Shown here in pieces: positions 15,001-26,459 of a DNA stretch of 64,000 nucleotides. Positions within the stretch are counted from its first letter, which is position 1, and each line of letters begins with the position of its first letter. This DNA is from Isoetes taiwanensis (Eukaryota > Streptophyta > Lycopodiopsida > Isoetales > Isoetaceae). Made by a program: the position numbers and the translations under genes. The stretch lies in NCBI GenBank assembly GCA_021234155.1, contig JAJEKV010000035.1, positions 744,001 to 808,000 on the forward strand, written 5' to 3'. The notes under the pieces are model-generated. The model made no database searches. It had not been told where the DNA came from and saw nothing but the letters and a program-made list of their open reading frames with translations.

Positions 15001-16440
15001 CTAACCGACATGGAGAGGGCCTCCAAAAACGTAAACCCCGGGTTGCCGTGTTCTAGAAGCTGGGTTTGCATTTTTGGGGGTCGAAGGACTTGGTCTCGCT
15101 GCACTTGGGACTGGCCAAGAAGCCGCAAATGAAATACGGAGCAAGGGAACCGACGAGCTTTAGTTTGGGCCTGTCCTCCTCCGATGTGGCAAGTAGAAGT
15201 CGGGGGGCGCTTTTGCAAATGGCAAGACATTCATAAATTCGCAATTAATGCATTGTACGAAAATAAATTACGTTTTTGCCACCGGAATCCTAATCCATTT
15301 CCAAAGACACAGCCCAATTTTCAAATTTTCGGAGAAGGTCTAGGTCAAAGGGTTAGTGATAGAATGGGTCGGGCAGCCCGCTGTGGCAACCGAAAGACGC
15401 ACCCTTCCCAAGTCAAAGCGAGGCCGAGACCTTGCAGGGATCCCTCACAAGAGGGGAGAGTCCCGACCCCAAGAGGGGATCCAAAAGTTCCCGTGGCACC
15501 CTTCCTGGCGCCAGCTCCCAGAAATGACGCTTAAAAGACCACCCTCCCGGAGCCCGTTCCCTATCCGATGGTTGGATCCTCCGTTCAGGCCCCTCTTTAG
15601 GAAGACCCAAAATTCCAGATCGGTCCGGAGAACTTGTCAAACTTTTTGGCGCCCCAGGCATCGCCTTTGTAGAAACCGGCAGCGGTTCTTGTCGTTCGCA
15701 ACGTGAGGCCCGAATGGCAAACTGACCCTGCCAAAATCGTCCCAATGGTGAAATTACCCTAGGGAGCAAGTTACAAGGTCGGTTTTGGTAAAAGAAAGAA
15801 ACACTCACGCCCCACGACAAGATATCCCGCATCCACATCCTGGCCAATTGACTACGAGTGTGATGGAAGTGAGCTACTTTGGCGCTTGAGGTCGGGTGGT
15901 CTTCCGCCACGGGAACTTGGTCCCCGTGGCAACGCCGACGCTTCCGGAGTCCATTGGCGTAGCCAAATCGCGATTCCCGAGGGAGGTCGCCTGGCCCGGC
16001 CCTGTGGCCTTGGGAGAGGAAATTCGGGAAAGCAAATGGGATTTAGGGTCCGTGCTCAAGGCCAACACCCCCACTCCACGCCAAGTCACGCCAAGGTCCC
16101 GCCTGACCGACAAGGAGAGGGCCTCCAAAACGTGAAACCCGGGTGGGTTGCTGTGTTCTAGAAGGGTTTGCATTTTGGGGGGCGAGACTTGGTCAAGGCT
16201 GCACTTGGGACTGGCCCGGTGAGCCGCACCTTCGAATACGGAACAGGGAACTAACGGAGCGGAGTTTGGGCCTGTCCTCCTCCCGATGTGGCAAGTAGAA
16301 GTCGGGGGCTTTTTTGGGCAAGACATTCATAAATTCAATTAATGCATTGTACGAAAATAAATTTGATTTTTGCCACCGAATTCCTAACCCATCTCCAAAG
16401 AGACACAACCCAATTTTTTTCAAATTTTCTGAGAAGGTCT
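1..16440. repeat. 1.1 kb satellite tandem array, 15 units
   Basis: Long units repeat head to tail. The anchor GTGATGGAAGTGAGCTAC recurs near 403, 1470, 2551, 3611, 4712, 5815, 6940, 8041, 9157, 10277, 11382, 12499, 13625, 14738 and 15856, giving periods of 1,060-1,126 bp. Each unit has a GC-rich part (CCTTCCCCAAGTCAAACGAGG, CCGCTGATCCTCCGCTCAGG, TTACCCTAGGGAGCAAGTTA, GAGAGGGCCTCCAAAACG) followed by an AT-rich block of about 150 bp (ATTCATAAATTCGCAATTAA to GGTCTAGGTCAAAGGGTTAG). Indels between copies break every reading frame, so the many short open frames here are not taken as genes. I recognise no rDNA, tRNA or protein domain. The likely setting is pericentromeric or knob-like heterochromatin, which is inference. 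Confidence 0.95.
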
Positions 16441-18760
16441 AGGGTCAAGGGTTAGCTAAGGTCAAAGGAATGGAGTTTGTGGGATGAAATGGGCAACTTG
16501 ACCTTGGCTCAAACGACGTTATACTTGGTCTAAGATTGCATTGGAGAATACAAGAGGCATAACTATTAGAATGAAGATGATTCTGTAAAAGCATCATAAC
16601 TACTAGAATGAAGATAAAATGATGACCAGTAAAAGCAAAAGACTAGTATGGTGGGGGGTTAGATTTGGTTGTTTGTGATGATGGTTGTGTTTCAAAAGAT
16701 CAAGGCATATGGATAGAGAGAATGCCCTTGTTCAACGGATCGCTCCCTAAAGCTATTTGACATGGATGGCATAATTAACTTGTAATGAATCAATTGGGGC
16801 AAGCAACTTCCGAGTTTAGGGTCCCGGCTGCAAGGCCAACACCCCCACTCCATGTCAAGATACCACGGTGCAAGGTCCCACCAAATCAAACAAGGAGAGG
16901 GCCTCCCACGTAAACCCCGTGGACTTGCCGCATTCTAGAAGGGTTTTTGTTTTGGGGGGCCGAAGTTTTGGTCTTCGGCGCCACGGAATCCTGGTCCCCG
17001 TGGCAACGCTGACGTTCGAGTCCATTGGCAAGAAATGTCAAATCGCCATTCGAGGAGGTCGCCTGTCCCATCCCCGTGGCCTTGGGAGAGGGAAATTCGG
17101 GCAAGCAGCCCGGGATTTTAGGTCCGGTGCTGGCGTCAACACCCCCACTCCACGCCAAGTCACTGCTGCAAGGTCCCGCCCCGACCGACAAGGAGAGGGC
17201 CTCCAAACGTAAACCCCGTGGGTTGCCGTGGGTTCTAGAAGGGTTTGGCGCTTTTGGGGCGGAGACTTGGTCTGCTTGCACTGGGACTGGCCGAAGCTGC
17301 AGCCGAGAATACTGAGCAAGGGGAACCAACGAGCGGAGTTTGGGCCCGCCCTCCTCCCGATGTGGCAAGTAGAAGTCCAGGCGCTTTCTGATGGCAAGAC
17401 ATTCATAAATTCCGGCAATTAATGCATTGTACGTAAAATAAATTGGCGATTTTTTGCCCACCGATTCCTAACCCATCTCCAAAGACACAACCCAATTTTC
17501 AAATTTTCTGAGAAGGTCTAGGTCAAAGGGTTAGCTAAGGTCAAAGGAATGGAGTTTGTGGGATCGCTGTACCCAGGGGTTGACCTTGGCTCGTTGGACG
17601 CTATACTTGGTCTAAGATTGCATTGAGAATATAAGCATTAACTATTAGAATGAAGATAAATGATTCTGAGAAAAGCATCATAACTACTAGAATGAAGATA
17701 AATGATTACGTAAAAAGCAAAAGACTAGAAGGGTTAGATTTGGTTGTTTGTGATGATGGTTGTGTTTCGCAGATCAAGGCATATGGATAGAGAGAATGCC
17801 CTTGTTCAACGGACCGCCCCTAAAGCTATTTGACATGGATGGCATAATTAACTTGTAATGAACTGAATTCGGGAGTTTAGGTCCCAACAAGGCGTCAACA
17901 CCCCACTCCATGTCAAGATACAGTGCAAGGTCCCGACCAAATTCGACAAGGAGAGGGCCTCAAACGTAAACCCCGTGACTTGCCGATTCTAGAAGGGTTT
18001 TGTTTTGGGGCCGAAGTTTTGGTCTTCTCCCAGAACTTGGTCCCTAGGGCAACGCCGACGCCTCGAGTCCATTCTGCAGTCAAATCGTAGTTCCCGAGAG
18101 GGGAGGTCGCCTTCCGGCCCCCCCTGTGGCCTTGGGGAGAGGAAACGGGCAAAATTTTAGGGTCCATGCTGCATCAACACCCCCACCCACGCCAAGTCAC
18201 TCCAAGGTCCCCCACCTGACAAGGAGAGGGCCTCCAAAACGTGAAACCCCGGGGTTGCCGTGTTCTAGAAGGGTTTGTGCTTTGGGGGTAGAGACTTTGG
18301 TCTCTGCTTGCACTTGGGACTCGCCGAAGCCGCAAATTACGGAGCAAGGGGAACTACGAGGAAATGGAGTTTGGGGCCTGGGCCTCCCTCCGGCGTGGCA
18401 AGTAGAAGTTTTTGGCATTCATAAATGCGCAATTAATGCATTGTACCTAAAATAAATTCTGATTTTTTTGCCACCGGATTCTAATCCATCTCCATCATTA
18501 CGTTCCAATTTTCGAAATTTTCGGAGAAGGTCTAGGTCAAAGGGTTAGCTAAGGTCAAAGGAATGGAGTTTGTGGGATCGTTGTACTTTGGGTTGACCTT
18601 GGCTCGGACGTTATACTTGGTCTAAGATTGCATTGGACGTAAACCCCGGACTTGCCGTGATTCTAGAAGGGTTTTGTTTTGGTTTTTCTCGCTCCCTAAA
18701 GCTATTTGACATGGATGGCATAACTAACTTGTAATGAACTGGTTTTGTTTCTAAAACAAT
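16441..18760. repeat. Variant satellite units alternating with a second module
   Basis: After the regular array the unit changes. Shortened satellite pieces (about 16,795-17,520 and 17,870-18,540) alternate with a different AT-richer module of about 350 bp at 16,441-16,795, 17,521-17,870 and, truncated, 18,541-18,760. The module is marked by GGTCAAAGGAATGGAGTTTG, CATAACTACTAGAATGAAG, ATGGATAGAGAGAATGCCC and AAGCTATTTGACATGGATGG. Together they form a composite unit of roughly 1.05-1.1 kb, close to the main period. This may be a higher-order or edge variant of the same satellite. Confidence 0.85.
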
Positions 18761-18819
18761 TGTACATGATGAAAGATTGCTTCATAGTTTAAGTGAAAAT
18801 TTTTAATGTGTTTTGCACC

Positions 18820-19340
18820 GCCTTGTTGCCCCCGGTCAAAGACTCGCCTTTTTCGATGCACACTTTTAGTTATGCATTTTATTGCATTTATGGTTTATAA
18901 ATTTGTAGTTAATGCATGGCATGGAATTAAATTATGGTTTTGGTCCGTGGCTTCTATGGTCATCACCGGCCAAGATACTGAGAAAAATTTCCAAAATTTT
19001 TGGGATAAGGTCCGACCTTGGGGTTAGAACGGTCCGGATTCTAATCCATCTCCATCCTCGGTTGGGCAAGCATGATGGCACCCTTCCCTAAGTCAAACAA
19101 GGAGTTTATTGGGATCGACTTTGAATGGCCACCTCTTGGTCTAAGAGGGGAGAGTCCTGATCCCGTGAGACGGACCCCAAAAAATTTCTCGGCGGCTGTT
19201 CTGGCACCGCTTTGGGGTACCTTGATGCTAATGAACACCCTCCCGGCTCGGTTCCCTATATATTCGGTTAATGCATGTTGAATCCTCCGCTCAAGGATCC
19301 AAAATTTTCCGACCAATGCATTGTTCAAATAAGCCTAGGG
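18820..19340. repeat. Old diverged satellite monomer at array edge
   Basis: Landmarks of the satellite appear in the right order but heavily diverged and more AT-rich: TTGTAGTTAATGCATGGCAT (for AATTCGCAATTAATGCATTG), GATAAGGTCCGACCTTGGGG (for GAAGGTCTAGGTCAAAGGG), CACCCTTCCCTAAGTCAAAC, AGAGGGGAGAGTCCTGATCC, AATCCTCCGCTCAAGG and AAGCCTAGGGACAAACTTT. It resembles a founder-like or long-isolated monomer beside the homogenised array. The homology fades near 19,360, where the next element appears to start. Confidence 0.7.
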
Positions 19341-19654
19341 ACAAACTTTAATGAGCTTCACATTAAAAAAAAGATGCAAAAACAATAACGCGTCGCTATA
19401 ACAAAAATATCGCCGCGAACGACGCCTAGCGTCGACGCAAAACAATAGATTGAAATAACGCCGACGTGGGACGTCCGTCTGATCTCGCATCTACTGTAAT
19501 ATTTTGAACCCGCGGGCCCGGCTTTTCCCTGAACTTCTTTGCCCTACTTCTTGAGGTTCTTGGGCGATCCGGCTAGTACCCCCGATCTACACCGCAAGCA
19601 ACTATTCTAAGGTTAGTATATCATGTTTTTAGATTGAATAGGTTTTTGGATTGA

Positions 19655-20460
19655 ATGGTGCATGCCCAACCTTCCTCTTTTTTTGGTTTCCTTTCCTTCC
19701 TCTTCTTCTTTGTTCTTGATTTTTTTTCTTCCCATTCTTCCATGCCTCGTTCATTCTTCCTCCTTCTTTCTTTCTCATGCTTCATTTCTTCCTCATTCTT
19801 CCTCATGCTTCATTTCTTCCTCCTTCTTCAATGCTTCATTCTTTTTCTCATTCTTTCTTCCCATATTTCTTCTTTCCTCATTTCTTTCTCATTCTTTCTT
19901 CCTCATTCTTTCTCATTTCTTTCTTCCTCATGCTTTCTCATTCTTTATTCCTCACTCTTTCTCATTCTTCCTCATTCTTTCTAATTTCTTGCTTTCTCAT
20001 TTCTTTCTCATTTCTTTCTCATGCTTTCTCATTTGTTTCTCATTTCCATTCTTTCTCATGCTTTCTCATTCCTAATTCTTTTCCCTCACTTCCCCATTTC
20101 TTTCTTCTCTTCCCTTCCTTATTCTTCATTTTTTTTCATTTCTTATTCTTCATTCTTTTTAATTTCATTTCTTCATTCTTCATTTCTTTCTTATTCTTCA
20201 CATTTCTTCCTCCTTTCCATTCGATCCTTTTCTTTCCCTTCCCTTATTTCTTCCTTCCATTCTATTCCCTTCCCTTCTCTTATTTCCTCTTATTTTTCTT
20301 CATTCTTTCTTGTTTCTTCTCTTATTTCTTCTCTATTCTATCCTTATTTCTTCCCTTCTATTCTCTTATTTCTTTCTCTTGTTTTATTTCTATCTCTTGT
20401 TTTCTACCCCCCCCCTTTTTTCCTTTCTTTCTTCTTGATCTTTTTCTTCTTTGTTCTTAT
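19655..20460 (+). repeat. 800-bp polypyrimidine (TTCTTTCTCA)n low-complexity tract
   Basis: Almost entirely C and T on the plus strand, built of TTCTTTCTCATTTC, TTCTTCCTCA and, later, CCCTTCCCTTATTTC variants. The phenylalanine/serine-rich open frames that cover it follow from the composition and are not credible proteins. The strand asymmetry gives mirror-repeat stretches able to form triplex DNA. Confidence 0.9.
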
Positions 20461-20601
20461 TCCTCTAATGCTTTGTTACTTCATTTGCTGGCTTTCTATT
20501 CGATTTGGACTCGATAGGATCTTGTACACGCGTCCTTATTTTGGTAAGTAGTTGATCGCACTTGCATTTTATTTTTTATAGTTTTAAGTAGGTTAAAAAA
20601 T

Positions 20602-20998
20602 TGATGGAGTGGCTTGTTCAAGGGCACGGCCGGCTCCACCTAGAGTGGGGAGGACCATGTACCCGGGTCCGAAGTCCACTTTCACTACAATCATAAATGT
20701 TTCCTAGGTTAATGAGTGGCTTGTTCAAGGGCACGGTCGGCTCCACCTAGAGTGGAGAGGACCACGTACCGGGTTCAAGTCCACTTCCAGTTCCACTTGT
20801 TATTTTTTAGGTTTAAAATAAAATTGTAGTGGCTTGTTCAAGGTCACGGTCGGCTCCACCTTGCGTGGAGAGGACTAGGTGTCCGGGTCCAAGTCCACTT
20901 TTCTTCTCATTCTTAGGTAGATGTGGCTACGGCAAGGACATGGTCGGCTCCACCATGAAAGTGGGGAGGACCAGGTGTTCGGGCCTTAGTTCACGTTT
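20602..20998 (+). repeat. Four-copy tandem repeat, about 95-113 bp period
   Basis: The block GTGGCTTGTTCAAGGGCACG, CGGCTCCACCTAGAGTGG, GAGGACCA..., GGGTCCAAGTCCACTT starts near 20,606, 20,715, 20,827 and 20,921. The fourth copy is the most diverged (GTGGCTACGGCAAGGACATG). It lies inside the putative CACTA element between the pyrimidine tract and the first coding remnant. Confidence 0.85.
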
Positions 20999-21600
20999 AT
21001 TGTCAGTTTTAGCTAGAGGTAGCTAGGGCTAGGTTAAGTTAACAGTAACTGGATGATTCCCTTCACACCCGTGCTAGTTAAAAAAAAATAGGTTAGGCTA
21101 ACTTAATGTAGTACTAATTCGCACTAAAAGCGTTGGTAAAAAAATAACTTAACTAATTAACTAAATTATTTCGAACATGTCTAGTTAAGTTAGCCAAAGG
21201 CATAAAAAATTATATGTACAATTAACTAAACTTAAAGTGACCTCTATAGTGCTAATTTCTAATTTAGTTAATTTTTAGTTAATTTTGCTAACTAATCCGA
21301 ACAAGGTGCGAAGATAAGTTTAGGTAGTGTTTTTGGTTAAAAAAGTTAACTAAATTTTGGGACTATCTGCTAACTAATTAACTAGTAATACGAATGTAAA
21401 TTGACCGTGGGTCTGAATACCCTAATCTAACCTATTTAGTTTTTCTTGTTTCTTCTTCTTTTTTTTCTTGCTTTTGGGGCGGGGGGGGGCCTGATAAAGG
21501 TATTAGTAAGCCATAGGGCGTGTTATAAGTAATGATTATATGGTCTCGCATACATGTTTGATATTGTCATATTATGTTGCATTTACTTTGTGCATGCTTG
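20999..21600. other. AT-rich spacer with TTAACTAA motifs, no gene seen
   Basis: Between the four-copy repeat and the first coding remnant the sequence is AT-rich and full of short TTAACTAA, GTTAGCTAAC and TAACTTAA variants, with a G run near 21,481. No coding segment is supported. A short pyrimidine stretch near 21,440-21,470 precedes the following block. Confidence 0.5.
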
Positions 21601-21639
21601 GCTTTTGTATTCATTATTTTGTTTTGTTTGTAGGCATAA

Positions 21640-23190
21640 AATGGCCTCCCAAGGGCCACAAAGATGCTTAGTGAAATTAGGCGCATCCTCATCAATCAAA
21701 TATGCGCCTGAGACCGACCGAACGACATATGCAAACCCGATGATCCAATTAACCGCTTTGTAGCATCGGTTGAGAAAGAATGTCCGGTCCCGGGTATGTG
21801 GGAGGTGGCGAGCATGAGTCCGAGTTGGAAGATATGATGAGAAAGAACTTAAAGTCTTGGGTTTTGCAATCCCTCGAGCGAGAATTGAGGATGCTACTTA
21901 AGTATAAAGTGCCACTTATGAGCCCCTATGCTTTGAGGCATACGTGGGGACGATGGGCTAATTCGTGGCGAAGTGCAAAGGTTCGACGCGAAAGATCACA
22001 AGATGGCGATGAGTCCTCAATGATGGCGGTGAAGGAGTTAGATAGTCTTATCCATGGTGGGAGCTCTATTGGTGCGAGGGGGGATTATCATTACATGCTC
22101 ATGATAAATGTGTCTTTGCATTTATTGACAACATTCCCCGTGGATCTTTATTTTGGAGTTGTAAAGTGCATTGGTAGTAAACAAGACCGCCAAATATACC
22201 AAATCCGGATCTTGGGAACCACACCACTTTAATCAAGATGATTATTATCTTGGCATTGTGTGGAGAGGCCAAGATAGAGCTGCATCATGGTTGTTGGTCG
22301 ACAAGTATATCCGTTTCAAGAGCCCAAGTCCAAAGATTGGCCACACCCTTGGACTTGCCCCCGAGGTCTTTTTTGTGGAGATGAGCCACGAGGGACCAAT
22401 GGTAGTCCCGCCATTCATGAATGGAGGAACCTTTGCAGAATTATTTGACCATCTTCCTCAGCCAATTCTCTTCTTATAGGAGATGGTCAAATGCAATGCA
22501 TAGTGCTCCAAGAAGGGCTGATATGAAGATAAGTGCGGAGGAAAGCCAAAATGAGACTCGTGTATAAATGCACGTCCTGCAAATAACTCTCGCTCTTGCG
22601 TATGAGTCTATGCCATCCACGCTCCAGGTTGGACACACACAAAGCTCAATTGCAAAAGGGTCAAACTCCATTTTGATGACTCCCTTACAAATGTGTGGGT
22701 GGCTATTGGTGATTGGGACACGGCCCTCGTTTTTTTTTGCAAGGAGCGAATGCCCAAATTGAAGAGCCGTTATACACTACAAGATGGAATCGGTCACGAT
22801 ATCCTTGGTGGGAGAAGAGAGTTTTACATCATCATCGATGACCAAGCATCATGGGGCATGAGATATCGACATATATTCCCCGGGCTACATTTACGAGATG
22901 CTCCTTGATTTTGTCCGAGCAATGCGGCTTATGGGGTTGTGTGTTGAGATAAACCCAACCGAGATACTCTAGCACATTGGACATCATCCAACATATGAAG
23001 GTCCAAATGATGATGGATAGAGAGCTGGTGCACATGGATCGCCCATCTATTGCTCCTCGCGTCGTCGATGTGTTCAAAACAATGAGGGCTTTCTTCCCGA
23101 TATAGTTGTGAGAGAGAGACGACATATGAAGTGTGGTGATCCACTTGAGATGGCTAAGCTACTGTTAAATGCTTGCAAGAAGTGATTAAT
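21640..23190 (+). pseudogene. Unrecognised decayed coding block in the transposon
   Basis: Several plus-strand open segments in different frames look like pieces of one protein-coding region: 21,641-21,763, 21,780-22,232, 22,171-22,479 and 22,693-22,908, with further coding-like text to about 23,190. An intron-like acceptor (TTTGTTTGTAG) precedes the first segment at 21,640. Visible stretches include HTWGRWANSWRSAKVRRERS, HHFNQDDYYLGIVWRGQDRA and a region with FYIIIDDQASWGMRY. I recognise no family: it is not clearly a DDE transposase, DUF4216 or DUF4218. It may be a transposon protein or a captured host fragment. Frame shifts between segments indicate decay or consensus errors. Confidence 0.35.
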
Positions 23191-23329
23191 ATAATTTTGT
23201 CTTCCTATTTGAGGCTTGTTGCAACCAATAAATGTTTTTTAGTCAAAATTACTAATGAAAAAAGTAATTTATTAATCAAAAAAATTATTATTAATGGTAA
23301 ATAAATTATTAATCATAACTTGTAGATAA

Positions 23330-23640
23330 AGTGTCGCTACAGACGTCAAACCCTAGGTTTTGTGTGCTACATCATCAAACCCTAGATTGTAAATGCCATG
23401 TGGCACAATCTAGGGTTTGATGATGTGGGTACAACAAGGGGTTTGATGACATGGCACTTACTATGATGTGGCAATAGGAAGTCGCGACGTGACACAACCT
23501 AGGGTTTGATGATGTGCCACACGCGTAGGGTTTCATGATGTGGCACTAAAAATGCCACGTGGGATAATTTAGGGTTCGGTGTATGACATGATACATGGCC
23601 TGATAATATGGCAACCTAGAGTTCGATATGCACCCCATAC
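23330..23640. repeat. Repeated GGGTTTGATGATGTGGCAC motifs with a perfect 21-bp hairpin
   Basis: The motif TAGGGTTTGATGATGTG or its reverse complement occurs about seven times. Two copies form a perfect inverted repeat: arms 23,370-23,390 and 23,405-23,425 (21 of 21 paired) around a 14-nt spacer that itself contains GCCATGTGGC. The AAACCCTAG core also matches the plant telomere-like (telo-box) motif. The block lies between the two coding remnants of the putative CACTA element. Confidence 0.8.
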
Positions 23641-24054
23641 ATATATACGAGATACTTTTCTAATATAAATAAGAAGATAAGAATATAAATTTAGGTATTT
23701 ATTCAAAGACACTTGTTCAAAAGCTTTTCTCTACGCTAATTCTCGTTATGTTCAAATTAATATATATAGTCATGGCGGAGGCTCAATTCTTAGCGGTTTT
23801 CCTCATTGTGGCCCTCTTTACTGCGATGCAATATTCATGGCATTATCGTCTCCCCCCCCCTTGGTCAAGGCGGTCAAGATCTAGCAGTAAGTCTGCCGGG
23901 GCTCATTAGTGGCACATTTCGAACCATAAAAATACTATTTTTCATCTCTATGGTTTGTAAGTATCATTCTATTATTGCAACCAATATCATTCATGGTTAT
24001 CAAATGTTTCTCTCACAATTTCTTTTGATCTAGGTGTGCTCTTTTTCTCGGCGA

Positions 24055-26191
24055 TGAATAGAGGTAATCGCAATCGTACGGAGAATGAGCAAGACGAAGG
24101 TAAGTATTTATATAGTTTTTATTATACGCTTTACCCTCTAATTAGGTATGTGAGTTTATGCATGGAGTTTTAATTTGTTGTGTAGAGGAAAGGGCGAGTT
24201 TAGAGAAAATAGGAGGAGGACTCCACGAGGTAGGGGCAATCGTCTTCGATGTTCCTCCAAGGCGCCAACCTCCACCTATCACTACACCAGCGAGTTTGGG
24301 TATTAAGATAGCTTTTTATAAAAATAATAAATAAATGAATTGTTTTTTTGCATGATATTTGTGCCTGCGGCTCCTCCGCCGCTCCGCCTTCCCTCGCAAA
24401 CATGTCTCCCCGCCGAAGCGGACCAAATTAAAGCATATTTTGCCTCTTTGACACCAACGCCGCCCGGTTAAGCCCTCCGCTCCTATTCCCCCAACGACAT
24501 AGTGTTGATTATCGGCCTCCACGTTCTCGCGAGAATATTGAGAATGCTAGGCGTAGTATGGACTCCGTTCTAGGCAAGGCGGAGCAAATTTTTTTCTAAT
24601 GCAAGGAACTTGGAGGAAGATTTCAACAGGTAAATATATATCCACTACGTATTGCCAAACATTTCTTTGGTTGCAGCATGTTAAAGATGCTCATTCTCTC
24701 ATTACTTCCCAGGTCAAGAAGTAGTGGAGCAACAGACTCCTAACGTTCAAGATCGCGACGATCATCACGGGGTTCGGGATCCAAGAACATGGTCGTTCGC
24801 GACTTGGAGGGAAGGATCCCGGCGTCCCCACGTCTTGAAGAAGAGCGTCCATTTAAGCTTTGTTTTAGACACGTAAGTCTGCGGGTGATTTGGCCCCGAA
24901 TATACCCGACTATCATATTAATAATAATTTTTGATGTAAGTTATGTGAACATATTATTTAAGATATCAACCTTAAATATTAGTACTTTGTCATCTGAATT
25001 TGTTGTTTTGTTCATTCTCTTCACTTAGAATACATTGTAAAGTGCTCAAAAGGTTCTTAATCGGGACGGATATATGTATATTGACGGTAGACATAAACAC
25101 GCTATTATATACCCACCATTTATGCTTCGGGACGCTCTTCCTAAGAAGGATGATGAGGGAAGTGTCTTTTTATACTACAATCGAGGGACGCGGTCACAAA
25201 TAATATCTCTCGTTTATGGCCTCCCAGCGGGTAGGGGAGGGCACGGCTTATGACCAACGAAATAGAGAGCGTCAAAAATAAAATGAAACGAGTTTCCCGT
25301 AGATAGAAAAAGCAAAGGCGTTTAATCGAAGAAGCTCACTTCGATGATGGGCGAGCTTATACTGAAAAAGGAGGTACATGACCTAGTCATAGTCTTGTTT
25401 TTATTATTTTGATATGGCGTTGATCTATCGATTTATGTCAAAGGCACCATGTGGTCAAGGAACCCAAGCGGACTTGCGAAAAAAGAAGGAGGCGATTGGT
25501 CAAAAGTCCCTAAAACCACTTAATCTCCACAAGGAAGATATCAAGGTATTTCTTATTTTTTTTTTTTGTCATTCGCTCACTTTAACTTGTGATAATGTTG
25601 TGTGCCTTGCAATCGATTGCATTCGAACGTGCAAAGGATCCGAAAAAGCAAACATAGAGCTCGGACCGACAAAGCAACTAAAAGTGACCGAAAGGCGCCT
25701 CATTTGGCTCTCGTGATTCGAAAAAGGGTTTCTCTATAGATTCGTAAGAGCTATATTAGTTCACATTAATTTTAATAAGAACTTTAAATGTCACTAGCTA
25801 ATACTGGTTATATTTTCATAGGAACATCTATACGGGTTTGCCCCTAACAAGCAAAGACGCATACAAGTAGCCACTTTAACGTGGAGTCATTTATCCAGTA
25901 TCAACGGTTATAATGACGAGGGAACTCTCCCACTTCGGGAATGCGAAGTGCGTTGTAGAAAATTATTATAATTCTATGAACTACATTAACGCCATATTCT
26001 TTTGGTTTTTATAGGAAGCAGTGGCGGATATGAATGAAGGTCTAGAGCATGACATGGGGCAGCTCGGGGGCGGCGAGGGATCTGCAAACGTCGCTGGAGA
26101 GCCATCCAATCGCAACCGTGCGGCTGACGTTTTGAGGCGTCCTCTAACTACGTACTCGGATGACTACTCCACTGAATCTGAGAGAGAGTAG
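24055..26191 (+). pseudogene. Possible multi-exon transposon protein, TnpA-like position
   Basis: Coding-like exons with plausible splice sites run on the plus strand. An ATG at 24,055 opens MNRGNRNRTENEQDEG, followed directly by a GTAAGTATTT donor. Later segments include one after a TTCCCAG acceptor near 24,712 that ends at an ACGTAAGT donor near 24,870. Another starts after the acceptor near 25,028 and contains DGYMYIDGRHKHAIIYPPFM. The last starts after TTTATAG at 26,015 and ends ERE-stop at 26,191, with an acidic/serine-rich tail. Stops in some segments show decay. Position, basic N terminus and several small exons suit the second (TnpA/Ptta-like) gene of a CACTA element, but no diagnostic motif is certain. 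A captured host gene is the alternative. Confidence 0.3.
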
Positions 26192-26221
26192 CTCTAGGCT
26201 AAAAGGGTGGATACTCCTCTT

Positions 26222-26415
26222 AACGAGTCTTTTGTGATTATTTAAAAATATAAATACAATTCACTTTTGTGATTATTTAAAAATATAAATATAAAAATAA
26301 TTTTGTGACTATTTAAAAATATGAATATTTTTATATAAATATAAATATATTTTTTATATAAATATTTTTTTTATTTTTTTTTTATTTTTTTATTTTTTTA
26401 TTTTTTTTTTTGAAG
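26222..26415. repeat. AT-rich short tandem repeat
   Basis: Three copies of TTTTGTGAYTATTTAAAAATAT with a spacing of about 40-45 bp, followed by runs of T and A. It directly follows the last coding remnant and precedes the GC-rich subterminal block. Confidence 0.8.
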
Positions 26416-26459
26416 GCAAGAAACTGTATTTTTTTGTATTTTTTTTATTTTTTTCCCCT

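Noticed and set aside
235-16420. Dozens of 60-190 aa open frames in the satellite
   Set aside because: They differ in frame and length from unit to unit because of indels, show no conserved protein, and follow from GC-rich repetitive composition.
1-16440. Possible CRISPR array or rDNA spacer
   Set aside because: Units are 1.1 kb, not short repeats with unique spacers, and no rRNA sequence is recognisable nearby.
19655-20551. Long Phe/Ser/Leu-rich open frames (up to 246 aa) resembling membrane proteins
   Set aside because: They are translations of a low-complexity pyrimidine tract, with equivalent frames in parallel.
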